Assembly (NCBI GenBank): GCA_007132975.1
Contig: SLNO01000046.1
Coordinates: forward strand, 1-64,000
Direction of reading: 5' to 3'
DNA: 64,000 nucleotides
Origin: Balneolales bacterium
GTDB lineage: Bacteria; Bacteroidota; Rhodothermia; Balneolales; Natronogracilivirgulaceae
Positions within the stretch are counted from its first letter, which is position 1. Each line of letters opens with the position of its first letter. The notes below the pieces were generated by a model. That model was not told the DNA's origin. It was given only the letters and a program-made list of their open reading frames with translations, and did no database searches. Positions 39,101 through 48,066 of this stretch are shown here, in pieces. The translations under genes and the position numbers were made by a program.

Positions 39101-39600
39101 GGCATTATGTTCTGAATCCCGTCGACCAGTGTTACACGGCAGTCACTGCCAGAATGGTTGAGCAGCTCGGACCTCCTGACAAAACCGAACAGGTTGCTGG
39201 AGTTCCACTGATACCGGAAAGTAAGACCCAGGTCGTGGTTGACCTCCTCAAACATCACCTTGTTACCATGGAAATTCTTGTAGAGATTTCTGCTGATGCT
39301 GTATTTGTCAGAAGACCTCACTGAGAAAGGTTCCCAGACGCGGGCCCGATCCCCGCTGTTGACCCGGAATATGGACTTGCTTCCCGTAAGTTCCGCCGAC
39401 TCCGTGATCTTATCGTCGGTATAGTACGGGAATAAGGCAAATTCACTGTTTTTGCGACCAGCTGTCATCCCTCCGTTGCTCGAAATGAACATCCAGTGGT
39501 TGGAATCACTTACAATACTCATGAAAAATGGGCGGATTTTGTCACAGTCAGCAATCCTGAACCATGTTTCCTTATCCAGAATGATCGTTTCTGTATTCAA
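36187..39600 (-). CDS. GH149-like beta-1,3-glucan/oligoglucan phosphorylase (GH94-related)
   Basis: 1137 aa; same motifs as 22475..25891 (RHGDPSRPWNRFSIN, YEGNWRDIFQNWEALVHSYPRFIEGMI, SYIGYWGDHQIIYLLKFLE). Confidence 0.7.
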   Translation of the reverse strand: MNTETIILDKETWFRIADCDKIRPFFMSIVSDSNHWMFISSNGGMTAGRKNSEFALFPYYTDDKITESAELTGSKSIFRVNSGDRARVWEPFSVRSSDKYSISRNLYKNFHGNKVMFEEVNHDLGLTFRYQWNSSNLFGFVRRSELLNHSGSDCRVTLVDGIQNIMPYGVEPEMQNASSNLVDAYKRSELVEDSGLGIYALSAIIVDRAEPSEALKANVAWSLGLEQPGYLLSSLQLDNFRNQVPLVDEHDVKGEKGAYFIHTEILLKAKASRSWKIVANVNQSSAQVIALNKKIMEDPDLDQLVEQDIQNGSRELEKLVAGADGKRLTADPVSDARHYSNVLFNIMRGGTFDNNYQIEKRDLVSYLRKASRKVLENNSAHLGRLSETFYANDLYDLLTDCKDPDLYRLCKEYLPLKFSRRHGDPSRPWNRFSINTNNELDGSKILDYEGNWRDIFQNWEALVHSYPRFIEGMIFKFLNASTFDGYNPYRVTKDGFDWETIEPDNPWSYIGYWGDHQIIYLLKFLEFYQKHQPDALEGLFNSDYFAYANVPYRIKPYDEIVQDPKNTIDFDETMDRVLRANMAKDGADSALLGNKTKDIHRVNFLEKILATVLAKLSNFIPEGGIWLNTQRPEWNDANNALVGNGVSMVTLCYLRRFLRFIEGIIDTSDVEDVKVSTELGDLFDRIHQILNEHRGLLDGTIDNQSRKIVTDALGCAGSDYRSLIYEHGFRGHKSTITLAQISAFLDVSIDWMEHSIDANRRPDHLYHAYNIMSFEGDGIAISHLSEMLEGQVAVLSSGYLGSDQAVKLLDALRRSTLYREDQNSFMLYPNKELPGFLERNNIPESLVRESRLLQKLVDDGNLMVILKDVSGGFHFNGNFRNAGDLKAALKELASAGYGELVEKEKGKVLDIFEKVFNHKAFTGRSGTFFAYEGLGSIYWHMVSKLHLAVQEVCLEAVRRRDDEAAIRSLRNHYYEIGEGIGIHKSPEEYGAYPTDPYSHTPLHRGAQQPGMTGQVKEDILVSIFELGVFVEQGRLSFRPRLLRKKMFSTEPGSLDFVTVEQEVRRMEIPQNALCFSVCQVPVVYQTGSEDRTQIVFADGTVRQVSGLSLEESTSDKIFQRTGEVAEVRVALQQEHLV

Positions 39601-40296
39601 AACTTTTCCTGTTTAAGTTGAAATTATACTATTGCAGCACGTTATCTGCACTCGTTCTGGTGATGCGAAATCATCAATGGAATCGCCCCCGGAAGCGGTG
39701 GCCAGGTCGACAATATCCAAGGAATTCACATCCATATCAGGCATTTGTTTTGTTTACGGAAAAATATTAATTACAGCGTTCCGTACCGGACTTGCCCGCG
39801 TTCCAAGAAAATTAAAAATAGCAACAGGGATTGCCTGAATCAGCAACTGCACATCAGGCATGACGTTGGAAAGTTACATTTTGAATGCAATCGATGCAAA
39901 TAGTTTCTTTATGTGATGAAAATTTATGCCTCTTCAACTTGTAAGGCATGTGGAAAAACCGGCGGTACGGCAGCAAACCTGCCTGTGTCAATCAAAACCG
40001 CTCGCTCTCAGCAAGTGTGTGTAATTTCGAATTTGGCTACAAAAAGCAAAATAACTCTGATTATTGATACCAGCTTTCTTAATGATCAAGCCCAGGTAAT
40101 TCATAATCCTTTAATCACAGATATTCGACTGGAGAAGATTTTTCTTTTCTTTATCTTGCAATTCTTTGCATCATACACGTGCCTTGCAGACCCGATAGTC
40201 CTGCATTAAGTTGGCGCCCGGGGCTGGGGTTTACATTTGCTTCAACGACGGCAGACGGCTATGCGCTGCCTGACTCACAGAATACAAAATGCTGTA

Positions 40297-42582
40297 ATGG
40301 AACACTTCCAATCGCAATCTGACCTGAATGTACTGAAAGATTCAAAGCTTGATGGTGGAGAAGCCTACCGAAATCCGAAACTGCCTGTCTTTGATCGTGT
40401 TGAAGATCTTCTCAATCGCATGACCCTTTACGAGAAAATCGGTCAGATGACCCAGCTTGATATTACCATGATCAATACTACCGGAGAGCAGAAAGATGTA
40501 GCCCTTGACCCCGTGAAAGCACGTGAGATGGTTTTGGAACACCATATTGGCTCTTTTTTGAATGGTGAGGCGGTTCCGGCCCGCACTTGGTTCGAGTACA
40601 TGCGGCAACTCACGCGTATTGCAGTGGAGGAGACGCGTCTGGGAATTCCTGTCATCTACGGCATCGATCACATCCACGGTGCCAGCTATCTGGAAGGAGC
40701 AACCATATTCCCGCAGAGTATCAACATCGGAGCCTCCTTCAATCCGGAGCATGCCAGATATACGGGCCTGGTCACGGCAATTGAAGTCGCAGATCTTGGA
40801 CACCACTGGATTTTTACACCCATTCTGGATTTGGGTGTTCAGCCACTTTGGCCGCGTCTCTGGGAAACATACGGTGAGGATCCGCATCTGGCCGGAACTA
40901 TGGGCGCTGCCTATGTTGACGGTCTGCAGAATTGCGAGGAGACCGCTCCCCGCAAACTGGCCGCGACCGGCAAACATTTTCTTGGATATTCCGATCCCAG
41001 ATCGGGCTGGGATCGCACCCCCGCACAGCTCTCCATGCAGCAGATCCACGAATTCCACCGCCCATCCTTCCAGAAAGCGGTGGATGCCGGACTGCGGACC
41101 ATTATGACAAACAGCGGTGAGATAAACGGCGTGCCTGTCGTGGCATCACATGACATCCTCACCAAACTGCTCCGCGACCAGATGGGTTTCGAGGGGGTGG
41201 TCGTGACGGACTGGGAGGATATCGGAAAGCTCGTCAATTTCCACTACACCGCTGAAAACTTCAAGAAAGCCACTTATGACGCTGTTATGGCCGGAGTTGA
41301 CATGAGCATGACACCGCTCCATCTCGATTTCAACTCTTCTCTGCTGGAACTGGTCGAAGAAGGACATATCCCGGAGCAGCGCATCGACGAATCCGTTCGG
41401 AGAATCCTCACACTTAAATTTGAATTGGGGCTGTTTGAAAATCCTTATCCCAGCGGTGACCGTTTCGAGTGTATCGGCAGCTCTGATCATCGCCGCAAGG
41501 CGCTGGAAGCCGCCCGTGAATCCATCGTGCTGCTCAAGAACGATCGCAACACGCTGCCGGCAAGCGAACCGCGCCGCATAGGCCTGTTTGGCATGTCGGC
41601 CGACAGCAAACGCAATTTGTGCGGTGGATGGACCCTTTCCTGGCAGGGCGGCCGTGAGGCTGAATATCCCGATGACATGCTCACCATTTACAGTGCATTG
41701 AAGGCAGAGTACCCTCAGGCCGAAATCATCCTGCATGGCCCGGAAGACATTCCAAACCAGAAGAGTGCATCAGATGCTGAAATGGCTGATTTCGTTAAAA
41801 TGCTGAACGGCATGAATATGCTGGTCTATGCCGGCGGCGAGGAACCCTACTGCGAATTTGCCGGAAATATCACCGACCTCCGGCTCCCGGGAAACCAGAC
41901 TGATGAACTGAAACTGCTCTCCGGTTCGGAATCCCCCCTCATTCTGGTACTGGTACAGGGCCGCCCCCGGCTGATCACCGATATTGTCGATGACATCGAC
42001 GCCATCATTTTTGCCGGCCTGCCCGGTCTTGAAGGCGCAACCGCCATCGCCAATGTCATAAGCGGCAAGGTTAATCCAAGTGGCAGGATGCCCGTATCCT
42101 ACCCAATGAGCCCGAACCACTACCTGCCCTACAACCACAAAAGAAGCAACCTCTACTTTGTCGATCCCCAAAAAGCCAACCAGATTGTGCAGGGAGGTGC
42201 GGCTGCATCCCCGTTTCCTTTTGGACATGGTCTTGGCTACACCACCTTTGAGTATTCCGAGCTGAAACTCAGCGATCGTTCCATCAGTCGCAACAGGCAT
42301 CTGACGGCAAGGGTGACCTTAACCAACACCGGCCAGGTTGAAGGAATGGAATCTGTCTTGTGGTTCACATCGACGCGCACCGGACGTATCACCCGCCCCG
42401 TCAAAGAGCTGAGACATTTTGAAAAAATCAGCCTCAAACCGGGGGAATCTGCAACACTTGAGTTTGTCTTGTCCGCTGAAATGCTTGCCTATCCCGATGA
42501 AAACGGAAAATTGATCCCCGCAAGTGGCTCCTGCGACATCATGACGGGCAACCTGAAGGAGAGTTTTCGAATCGATCTGTGA
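40297..42582 (+). CDS. GH3 family beta-glucosidase, no evident signal peptide
   Basis: GVVVTDWEDI nucleophile motif, KHFLGYSDPRSGWDRTPA, FPFGHGLGYTTFEYS; ATG 40297 preferred (track ORF 40237). Confidence 0.92.
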   Translation: MEHFQSQSDLNVLKDSKLDGGEAYRNPKLPVFDRVEDLLNRMTLYEKIGQMTQLDITMINTTGEQKDVALDPVKAREMVLEHHIGSFLNGEAVPARTWFEYMRQLTRIAVEETRLGIPVIYGIDHIHGASYLEGATIFPQSINIGASFNPEHARYTGLVTAIEVADLGHHWIFTPILDLGVQPLWPRLWETYGEDPHLAGTMGAAYVDGLQNCEETAPRKLAATGKHFLGYSDPRSGWDRTPAQLSMQQIHEFHRPSFQKAVDAGLRTIMTNSGEINGVPVVASHDILTKLLRDQMGFEGVVVTDWEDIGKLVNFHYTAENFKKATYDAVMAGVDMSMTPLHLDFNSSLLELVEEGHIPEQRIDESVRRILTLKFELGLFENPYPSGDRFECIGSSDHRRKALEAARESIVLLKNDRNTLPASEPRRIGLFGMSADSKRNLCGGWTLSWQGGREAEYPDDMLTIYSALKAEYPQAEIILHGPEDIPNQKSASDAEMADFVKMLNGMNMLVYAGGEEPYCEFAGNITDLRLPGNQTDELKLLSGSESPLILVLVQGRPRLITDIVDDIDAIIFAGLPGLEGATAIANVISGKVNPSGRMPVSYPMSPNHYLPYNHKRSNLYFVDPQKANQIVQGGAAASPFPFGHGLGYTTFEYSELKLSDRSISRNRHLTARVTLTNTGQVEGMESVLWFTSTRTGRITRPVKELRHFEKISLKPGESATLEFVLSAEMLAYPDENGKLIPASGSCDIMTGNLKESFRIDL

Positions 42583-42662
42583 TGTATCCTGTCTTGACAG
42601 TCAGTCATGAAGAATCACCGTCATGAGTAATGACGGAATATCCTCCAGGGAGTACGAAGAGT

Positions 42663-44228
42663 CTAGGAGGAATTCGTTTGCCCAGCGGCTGCCGTCTCAA
42701 TAAATCTCTCATACCGGGCAACCAGGGCGTCCGTGTATTCCGTTTCATGCTTCCTGATGAAATCCATGATTCCAGACCTCAAATACCTTCTGCCGTGTTC
42801 GTCTATTTGGGCGAAAATCCAACGCATGGTGTGCCTCAGGAATAGATCCGCGTCATCCACTGACACCAACCCGCCCAGCTCGTTGTCAGATACCTCCTTA
42901 TCCGACGGGAATTTCTGAACAGGCAATTCCAGCCCCGATTCTTCCTTCACCTGTTCCAACAGATTCCTTGAGCGCCTCCAGATATCCCTGAACATGTCCG
43001 GGGCCTTGTCGGCCATGCACTGCATAGCCGTTAGATAACTGATATCTTGCAGCACGCCGTGGAACCTGAGCCCGGAGGTTTCAAGAGGGATGGCATCAAT
43101 ATGGTGGATGGGACCTGACAATCCTGCCAGACCCGTATTCCGCGCAACGGCCCAGTGCTCCGGGGTCAAGTCGCCCGGGGCTACAAAGTCCACCCTGACA
43201 TCATGTCGTAACAATTCATTCACCAGGAAATAGAGTTCAAATGGTGTTAGTACACCCTCGGCACGTGCAAAGGAAACCTCGAGGATCAGATCATCACGGC
43301 GTCCCTCCTCCACAAGCACGCGTTCCATGGCAACTACACGGGCAATGATATCACCGAGCATTCCTATAGCCGCCAGCACATCTGCCTCACCGGGCATCAG
43401 GATCACCGGCTCCGGGGTATCCTCCTCTTCCGCAAAGCGTACCGGTCCCAGATCCACCCGGATCCCTTTGTAGCGGTGGAACATAAGCTCAAATTTCTCC
43501 TTCAGTTCAATCCATGGAACATCGAACACTTTATCCAGCAGCTCCCTTTTGGGCTTTTCCCGCAGCGAAAAGAGAGACGGGGAGAACGGCTCAAGTGAAA
43601 AACGGGTGTATCCGGCATCCAGCATGGTTCGTACCTGCTCCGGCGCGTCAAGGTGGCACGCTTCCGCGGCGTACCCGCCCTCGTAACCCTCTTGGAATGT
43701 AATGCGCGTCACAGCATCAATCGCATCCTCGGGATGGATATCCAATGATTCCAGCTGGTGGATGCATTGTCTTGAAAAGGCCAGTCCGGCTTTGCCTTTG
43801 AAAGCGCGAAGCTGGGCTTTCCCGGCAAATCCCAGAACATCCCCGAACGCTACGCTTACCCTGCCATTCTGCCGGGCAGTGGGCGCAAACTGGGGAAAGT
43901 CTTCCCGGGCCTTTCTGGCAACCATCCTGGTCCAGCGGCACTTCATAACGCTAAAATCGCTATGCCGGATCACAATGTCGCCGTCATACTCCTTCATGAC
44001 ACGCAGCCCCTCCTTCCCCAGTATGAACAGCGCGTCCCTGTCATTATACCTTCCAGAGAGAAAAACACCACCTTTGGGATGGCTGCGAACAGATCGGGGG
44101 TATACCTGGAGCGGACGACTTTCGCCCGGGAAATAAACTGAAACCGGTTCATTGTCACTGCTTTCACGGGCAGCGGCTTCCAACATTGAAACGAGGTCCC
44201 GACGGTTTGAAAAATTCTCAATCGTCAT
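42663..44228 (-). CDS. Tagaturonate epimerase (UxaE)-like protein, divergent
   Basis: FGDVLGFAGKAQLRAF, TFQEGYEGGYAAEACHL and AGYTRFSLEPF resemble the UxaE layout; ATG 44228 avoids overlap with ctaA. Confidence 0.5.
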   Translation of the reverse strand: MTIENFSNRRDLVSMLEAAARESSDNEPVSVYFPGESRPLQVYPRSVRSHPKGGVFLSGRYNDRDALFILGKEGLRVMKEYDGDIVIRHSDFSVMKCRWTRMVARKAREDFPQFAPTARQNGRVSVAFGDVLGFAGKAQLRAFKGKAGLAFSRQCIHQLESLDIHPEDAIDAVTRITFQEGYEGGYAAEACHLDAPEQVRTMLDAGYTRFSLEPFSPSLFSLREKPKRELLDKVFDVPWIELKEKFELMFHRYKGIRVDLGPVRFAEEEDTPEPVILMPGEADVLAAIGMLGDIIARVVAMERVLVEEGRRDDLILEVSFARAEGVLTPFELYFLVNELLRHDVRVDFVAPGDLTPEHWAVARNTGLAGLSGPIHHIDAIPLETSGLRFHGVLQDISYLTAMQCMADKAPDMFRDIWRRSRNLLEQVKEESGLELPVQKFPSDKEVSDNELGGLVSVDDADLFLRHTMRWIFAQIDEHGRRYLRSGIMDFIRKHETEYTDALVARYERFIETAAAGQTNSS

Positions 44229-44265
44229 GTGAAAAGCTTTTTTTTTGATTTCTGTTGGATGCAGA

Positions 44266-45228
44266 TTACACTCCGGAAGAGAGTCCTGCCCTGGAGCGGA
44301 GTACAATAAGCAGTGCAAAAAACGGCACGGCGGTCATGAAAGCGGCAATCCACAGGTGGAAGACTTGCGCTGCTGGCGGGATGCCAAGATAGACCAGGGA
44401 AGCGCCAAGAAGGATCTGCAGCACTGTTGCAGCGGTTGTAAGCCCGGCAAGGAACGGAAGCGGTGTACCGCCGCCGGCCTTCAGAGCCTGATATTGGAAA
44501 AGCAGCACTGATGCAAGAACCAGCCACGAAAAACTTCTGTGTATCATGTCAATACTGCCAACCCGATCGATCCACAAACTTCTGTCCAGACCCGGGTAAG
44601 CTGTCTTTACCATCTCCAGAGCCTCACGGACTTGCGAACCGAACACAACCTGTGTTATTACCACTATTAAAAGAACGACGAGGATGGCTGCCAGGTTCCG
44701 ACGGGACTTCCCCCCGAACGAATACCTCACGCGATCCTTGACAGATTGGAACCAGGTCCATACAAGCACGTTCAAAATAAGCACCGCAACAACCATGTGG
44801 ATTGTGATCATGCCGCTCTGGAGCCCGCTGCGAACGACCTGTCCTCCCAGCCAGCCCTGGAACAGCACCAGAAGCAAAGCTACTGCGGCACCCAAAAAAA
44901 CCAATGGTGCGCGCCACAGATATCTGGTCGATAATGCGAATGTGAGCAGAATCAGAAACCCAACCAGGACCCCCACCAGCCGGTTCACATATTCCATCCA
45001 GGTCTTGAACGCGTTGAACTGTTCCGGATCGTATGCTTCAGGCAGGTCAGCCACATTGGTTGGCGGTATCCACAAGCCAAAACACTTTGGCCAGTCCGGG
45101 CACCCCAGGCCGGCACCGGTGGCACGTACAAGTCCGCCAATGAATATCAGCAGAAAAGTGACACCAAGTGTGACCAGGGCTGTCTTTTGAAAACTGTTCA
45201 GTCCTTTGAAAAGGGAACGCAAAGCCAT
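44266..45228 (-). CDS. ctaA: Heme A synthase (COX15/CtaA)
   Basis: GGLVRATGAGLGCPDWPKCFGLWIPP, EYVNRLVG, HRSFSW motifs. Confidence 0.93.
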   Translation of the reverse strand: MALRSLFKGLNSFQKTALVTLGVTFLLIFIGGLVRATGAGLGCPDWPKCFGLWIPPTNVADLPEAYDPEQFNAFKTWMEYVNRLVGVLVGFLILLTFALSTRYLWRAPLVFLGAAVALLLVLFQGWLGGQVVRSGLQSGMITIHMVVAVLILNVLVWTWFQSVKDRVRYSFGGKSRRNLAAILVVLLIVVITQVVFGSQVREALEMVKTAYPGLDRSLWIDRVGSIDMIHRSFSWLVLASVLLFQYQALKAGGGTPLPFLAGLTTAATVLQILLGASLVYLGIPPAAQVFHLWIAAFMTAVPFFALLIVLRSRAGLSSGV

Positions 45229-45410
45229 GATAAAGTCCTTGTTTACAGAGATGGCGCTCCGGGTTTCAGCCCGACGAAAAGCCGGCTGCCGGCGCTGTTG
45301 CGCCTATCACTCCGAAGCAGCAATATTTTGGTCAAAAATAGCTCATTTTTTCGTATTTTTGGAACTTCTTTTAAGCCGGTCCGCATCACGGCGGACTTCA
45401 ACCATTTGCG

Positions 45411-46325
45411 ATGAACACAGCCCCTGTACAAACCGCAGCCCGAAACAGGATCGGAGCATCGGTTTCCGATTATCTTGAACTGACGAAACCCGGCATCACC
45501 ATGCTGGTGCTGGTCAGTATGAGTGTCGGTTTTGTGCTGGCTGCTGGCTCTGACTTTTCCCTTGCGCTGTTTCTGCATGCCGCCTTCGGCACCCTTTTGA
45601 TCGCGGGAGGCACCGCTGCCCACAACCAGTTCATTGAGCGTGACCTGGACAAGAAGATGATACGGACGGTCAAGCGACCCTTGCCCGCTCAAAAGATAAG
45701 GCCCACCCAGGCCCTGGTCTTTTCCGTTTCACTGATGCTCATCGGCTTTCTGTACCTGTTCTTTCTTGTCAACCCGCTGACAGGCGTCATTTCCGGGCTG
45801 ACATCCGTACTCTACCTCGCATTTTACACACCACTGAAAAGGGTCAGTTTTGTGAACGTCATGGTGGGCGCGGTCCCGGGCGCCCTTCCGCCTGTGGGTG
45901 GATGGGTGGCTGCATCCGGATCGCTGGCCGATCCAGTAGCATGGGTGCTGTTTGCCATCGTGTTTTTATGGCAGGTTCCCCACGTAATAGCCATAGCCTG
46001 GCTGTGCCATGATGATTACCGGAGTGCCGGTTTTTGCATGCTTCCGGAGAGTGACAAAAAAGGTATCATTTCGGCGCTCACGGTGACCGGGTGTCTGTTG
46101 CTCCTCTTCCCAGTCAGCATAGCGCTGTTCGTCTACGGTATGGGCGGCCTGCTCTACCTGCTCGGAGCGCTTCTTGCCGGCATGGTGTTCCTCTATTTCG
46201 GTCTGCGGTTTCAACTCTCCCGGACCAAGGACAACGCCCGCAAGGTCCTCTATGGCTCCCTGATCTATTTACCGGCCGTTTGGCTTCTGATTTTCGCCGA
46301 TCTGTTTGTCACCTGGCTTTTCTGA
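45411..46325 (+). CDS. ctaB: Protoheme IX farnesyltransferase
   Basis: AHNQFIERDLDKKMIRTVKRPLPAQKI UbiA-type motif; GAVPGALPPVGGWVA. Confidence 0.95.
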   Translation: MNTAPVQTAARNRIGASVSDYLELTKPGITMLVLVSMSVGFVLAAGSDFSLALFLHAAFGTLLIAGGTAAHNQFIERDLDKKMIRTVKRPLPAQKIRPTQALVFSVSLMLIGFLYLFFLVNPLTGVISGLTSVLYLAFYTPLKRVSFVNVMVGAVPGALPPVGGWVAASGSLADPVAWVLFAIVFLWQVPHVIAIAWLCHDDYRSAGFCMLPESDKKGIISALTVTGCLLLLFPVSIALFVYGMGGLLYLLGALLAGMVFLYFGLRFQLSRTKDNARKVLYGSLIYLPAVWLLIFADLFVTWLF

Positions 46326-46485
46326 TGTGAACCTCTTTGATGATGCAGGTGGCATTTCAGCAGGAAACGGGTGGATGGGTCTTACGGTGATGCGATTTCT
46401 GAACAAGAGTTCTAAGCTCATCCTATATTCGTCTCATTCACCGATCAAAACCAGCAACTCTCAAGCTGCGGCTTCGGATCCCAAA

Positions 46486-46530
46486 AATTAAAAAGCCCGG
46501 ACATCCGGTTATTACCGGTTGTCCGGGCCA
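46486..46530 (-). terminator. Rho-independent terminator
   Basis: GCCCGGACA-TCCGG-TTATTA-CCGG-TTGTCCGGGC with A/T tract; downstream of fumC on the minus strand. Confidence 0.9.
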
Positions 46531-46596
46531 GGCTCAAACTGGAATCCGCATTCGGGGGATTCCCTTTACATATGGATTCCGTTGACAGTTGGATTC

Positions 46597-48000
46597 CTAC
46601 TCGGTGAATCCGCCCTTGGTCATCTTGATCGGATCAAGCGCCTTGTCAAGCTCCTCCTCGCCAAGATCGGTCATCTCAAGGGCCACTTCTTTGAGCGGAC
46701 GGTTCTCGGCAAATGCCTTTTTGGCGATCTGTGCCGCCAGATCGTATCCGATGATCGGATTCAGGGCGGTCACAAGGATCGGGTTCTTGCCGATATTATC
46801 GGCGATCTCATCCTTTTTGACGATGAGTCCGGAAACCGACTGATTGGCGAAATTGCGGGCCACATTTGCCAGAAGAACGATGCTCTGGTTCAGGTTGTAT
46901 CCAACCACAGGCATCATCACGTTCAGCTCGAAGTTTCCTGACTGTCCGCCGATCATGATGGCCGCATCGTTGCCAATCACCTGAGCGCATACCATGGTCA
47001 CCGACTCCTCAATGACCGGGTTCACTTTTCCAGGCATAATTGAAGAACCTGGCTGAAGCGCCTTTAGCTGTACTTCTGCGAGGCCGCTGTTCGGGCCGGA
47101 GTTCATCCAGCGGAGGTCGTTGGCCATTTTCATCATGCCCACGGCAATGGTCTTCAGCTGGCCGCTTGTTTCCACCGGTGCATCCAGCGTGGCTTGCGCC
47201 TCAAAGTGGTCAACCGCCTCAACAAAAGACTCACCGGTCAGTTCGGAGATCTTTGCCGCAAATCGCTTGCCGAACTCCGCGTGCGTATTGATACCGGTGC
47301 CGATGGCCGTTCCACCCTGGGGAAGCTCACGGAGCCGCTCAAGAGCTGATTCCAGGCGCTCAATACCCAGCTGCAGCTGACGCTCATATCCGCCAAACTG
47401 CTGGGCTATTGTCAGCGGCATGGCATCCATAAGGTGCGTGCGGCCTGTCTTCACAACATCAGCGTACTCCTGCCCCTTGTCGTGGAACGTCTTTTGCAAG
47501 TGTTCCAGTGCCGGGACAAGCTGCTGCTGGACCGCAAGCAAGGCTGAAACGCGGATGGTTGTCGGGAAAACATCATTTGAGCTTTGCCCGAAGTTGACAT
47601 GGTCGTTTGGATGGATTTTTACATCCACACCATCCTGCTTTGCCAGGTAGTTAGCCCGGTTTGCAATCACTTCGTTGGCGTTCATGTTGGTCGAGGTCCC
47701 GGATCCGGTCTGGAAAACATCCACCACAAAATGGTCATCGAGCTCTCCGTCGACCACAAGCTGAGATGCCTTGACAATGTATTTCGCCACATTGTCGGGG
47801 AGCATGCCGAGGTCTTCATTAACCAGTGCGCATGCCTGCTTTACAAAGCCCAGCGCCTGGATAAAGGCGCGGTCGAAGCGCATGTTGCTGATGGGAAAAT
47901 TTTCTTTGGCCCGCTGGGTCTGTGCCGCGTAGAATGCGTTTTCGGGCACCTGCACTTCACCCATCGAGTCTTTTTCAATTCTGTATTTGGTCATAGTCAA
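46597..48000 (-). CDS. fumC: Class II fumarate hydratase
   Basis: GSSIMPGKVNP signature; TGSGTSTNMNANEV. Confidence 0.96.
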   Translation of the reverse strand: MTMTKYRIEKDSMGEVQVPENAFYAAQTQRAKENFPISNMRFDRAFIQALGFVKQACALVNEDLGMLPDNVAKYIVKASQLVVDGELDDHFVVDVFQTGSGTSTNMNANEVIANRANYLAKQDGVDVKIHPNDHVNFGQSSNDVFPTTIRVSALLAVQQQLVPALEHLQKTFHDKGQEYADVVKTGRTHLMDAMPLTIAQQFGGYERQLQLGIERLESALERLRELPQGGTAIGTGINTHAEFGKRFAAKISELTGESFVEAVDHFEAQATLDAPVETSGQLKTIAVGMMKMANDLRWMNSGPNSGLAEVQLKALQPGSSIMPGKVNPVIEESVTMVCAQVIGNDAAIMIGGQSGNFELNVMMPVVGYNLNQSIVLLANVARNFANQSVSGLIVKKDEIADNIGKNPILVTALNPIIGYDLAAQIAKKAFAENRPLKEVALEMTDLGEEELDKALDPIKMTKGGFTE

Positions 48001-48066
48001 AGTCCTTAATTGTGAACAGATTACTTGAATCTCTGAGAGTTACTGAAATTGCGGATTTCAGATGAA

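Noticed and set aside
39886-39898. TGCAATCGATGCA inverted repeat between the divergent GH149-like and GH3 genes as a LacI operator
   Set aside because: Only 4-bp arms and unlike TGGAAACGCTTCCA; too weak to call.
39913-40209. 98-aa plus-strand ORF upstream of GH3
   Set aside because: Composition of intergenic DNA, no domain; probably the GH3 promoter/leader region.
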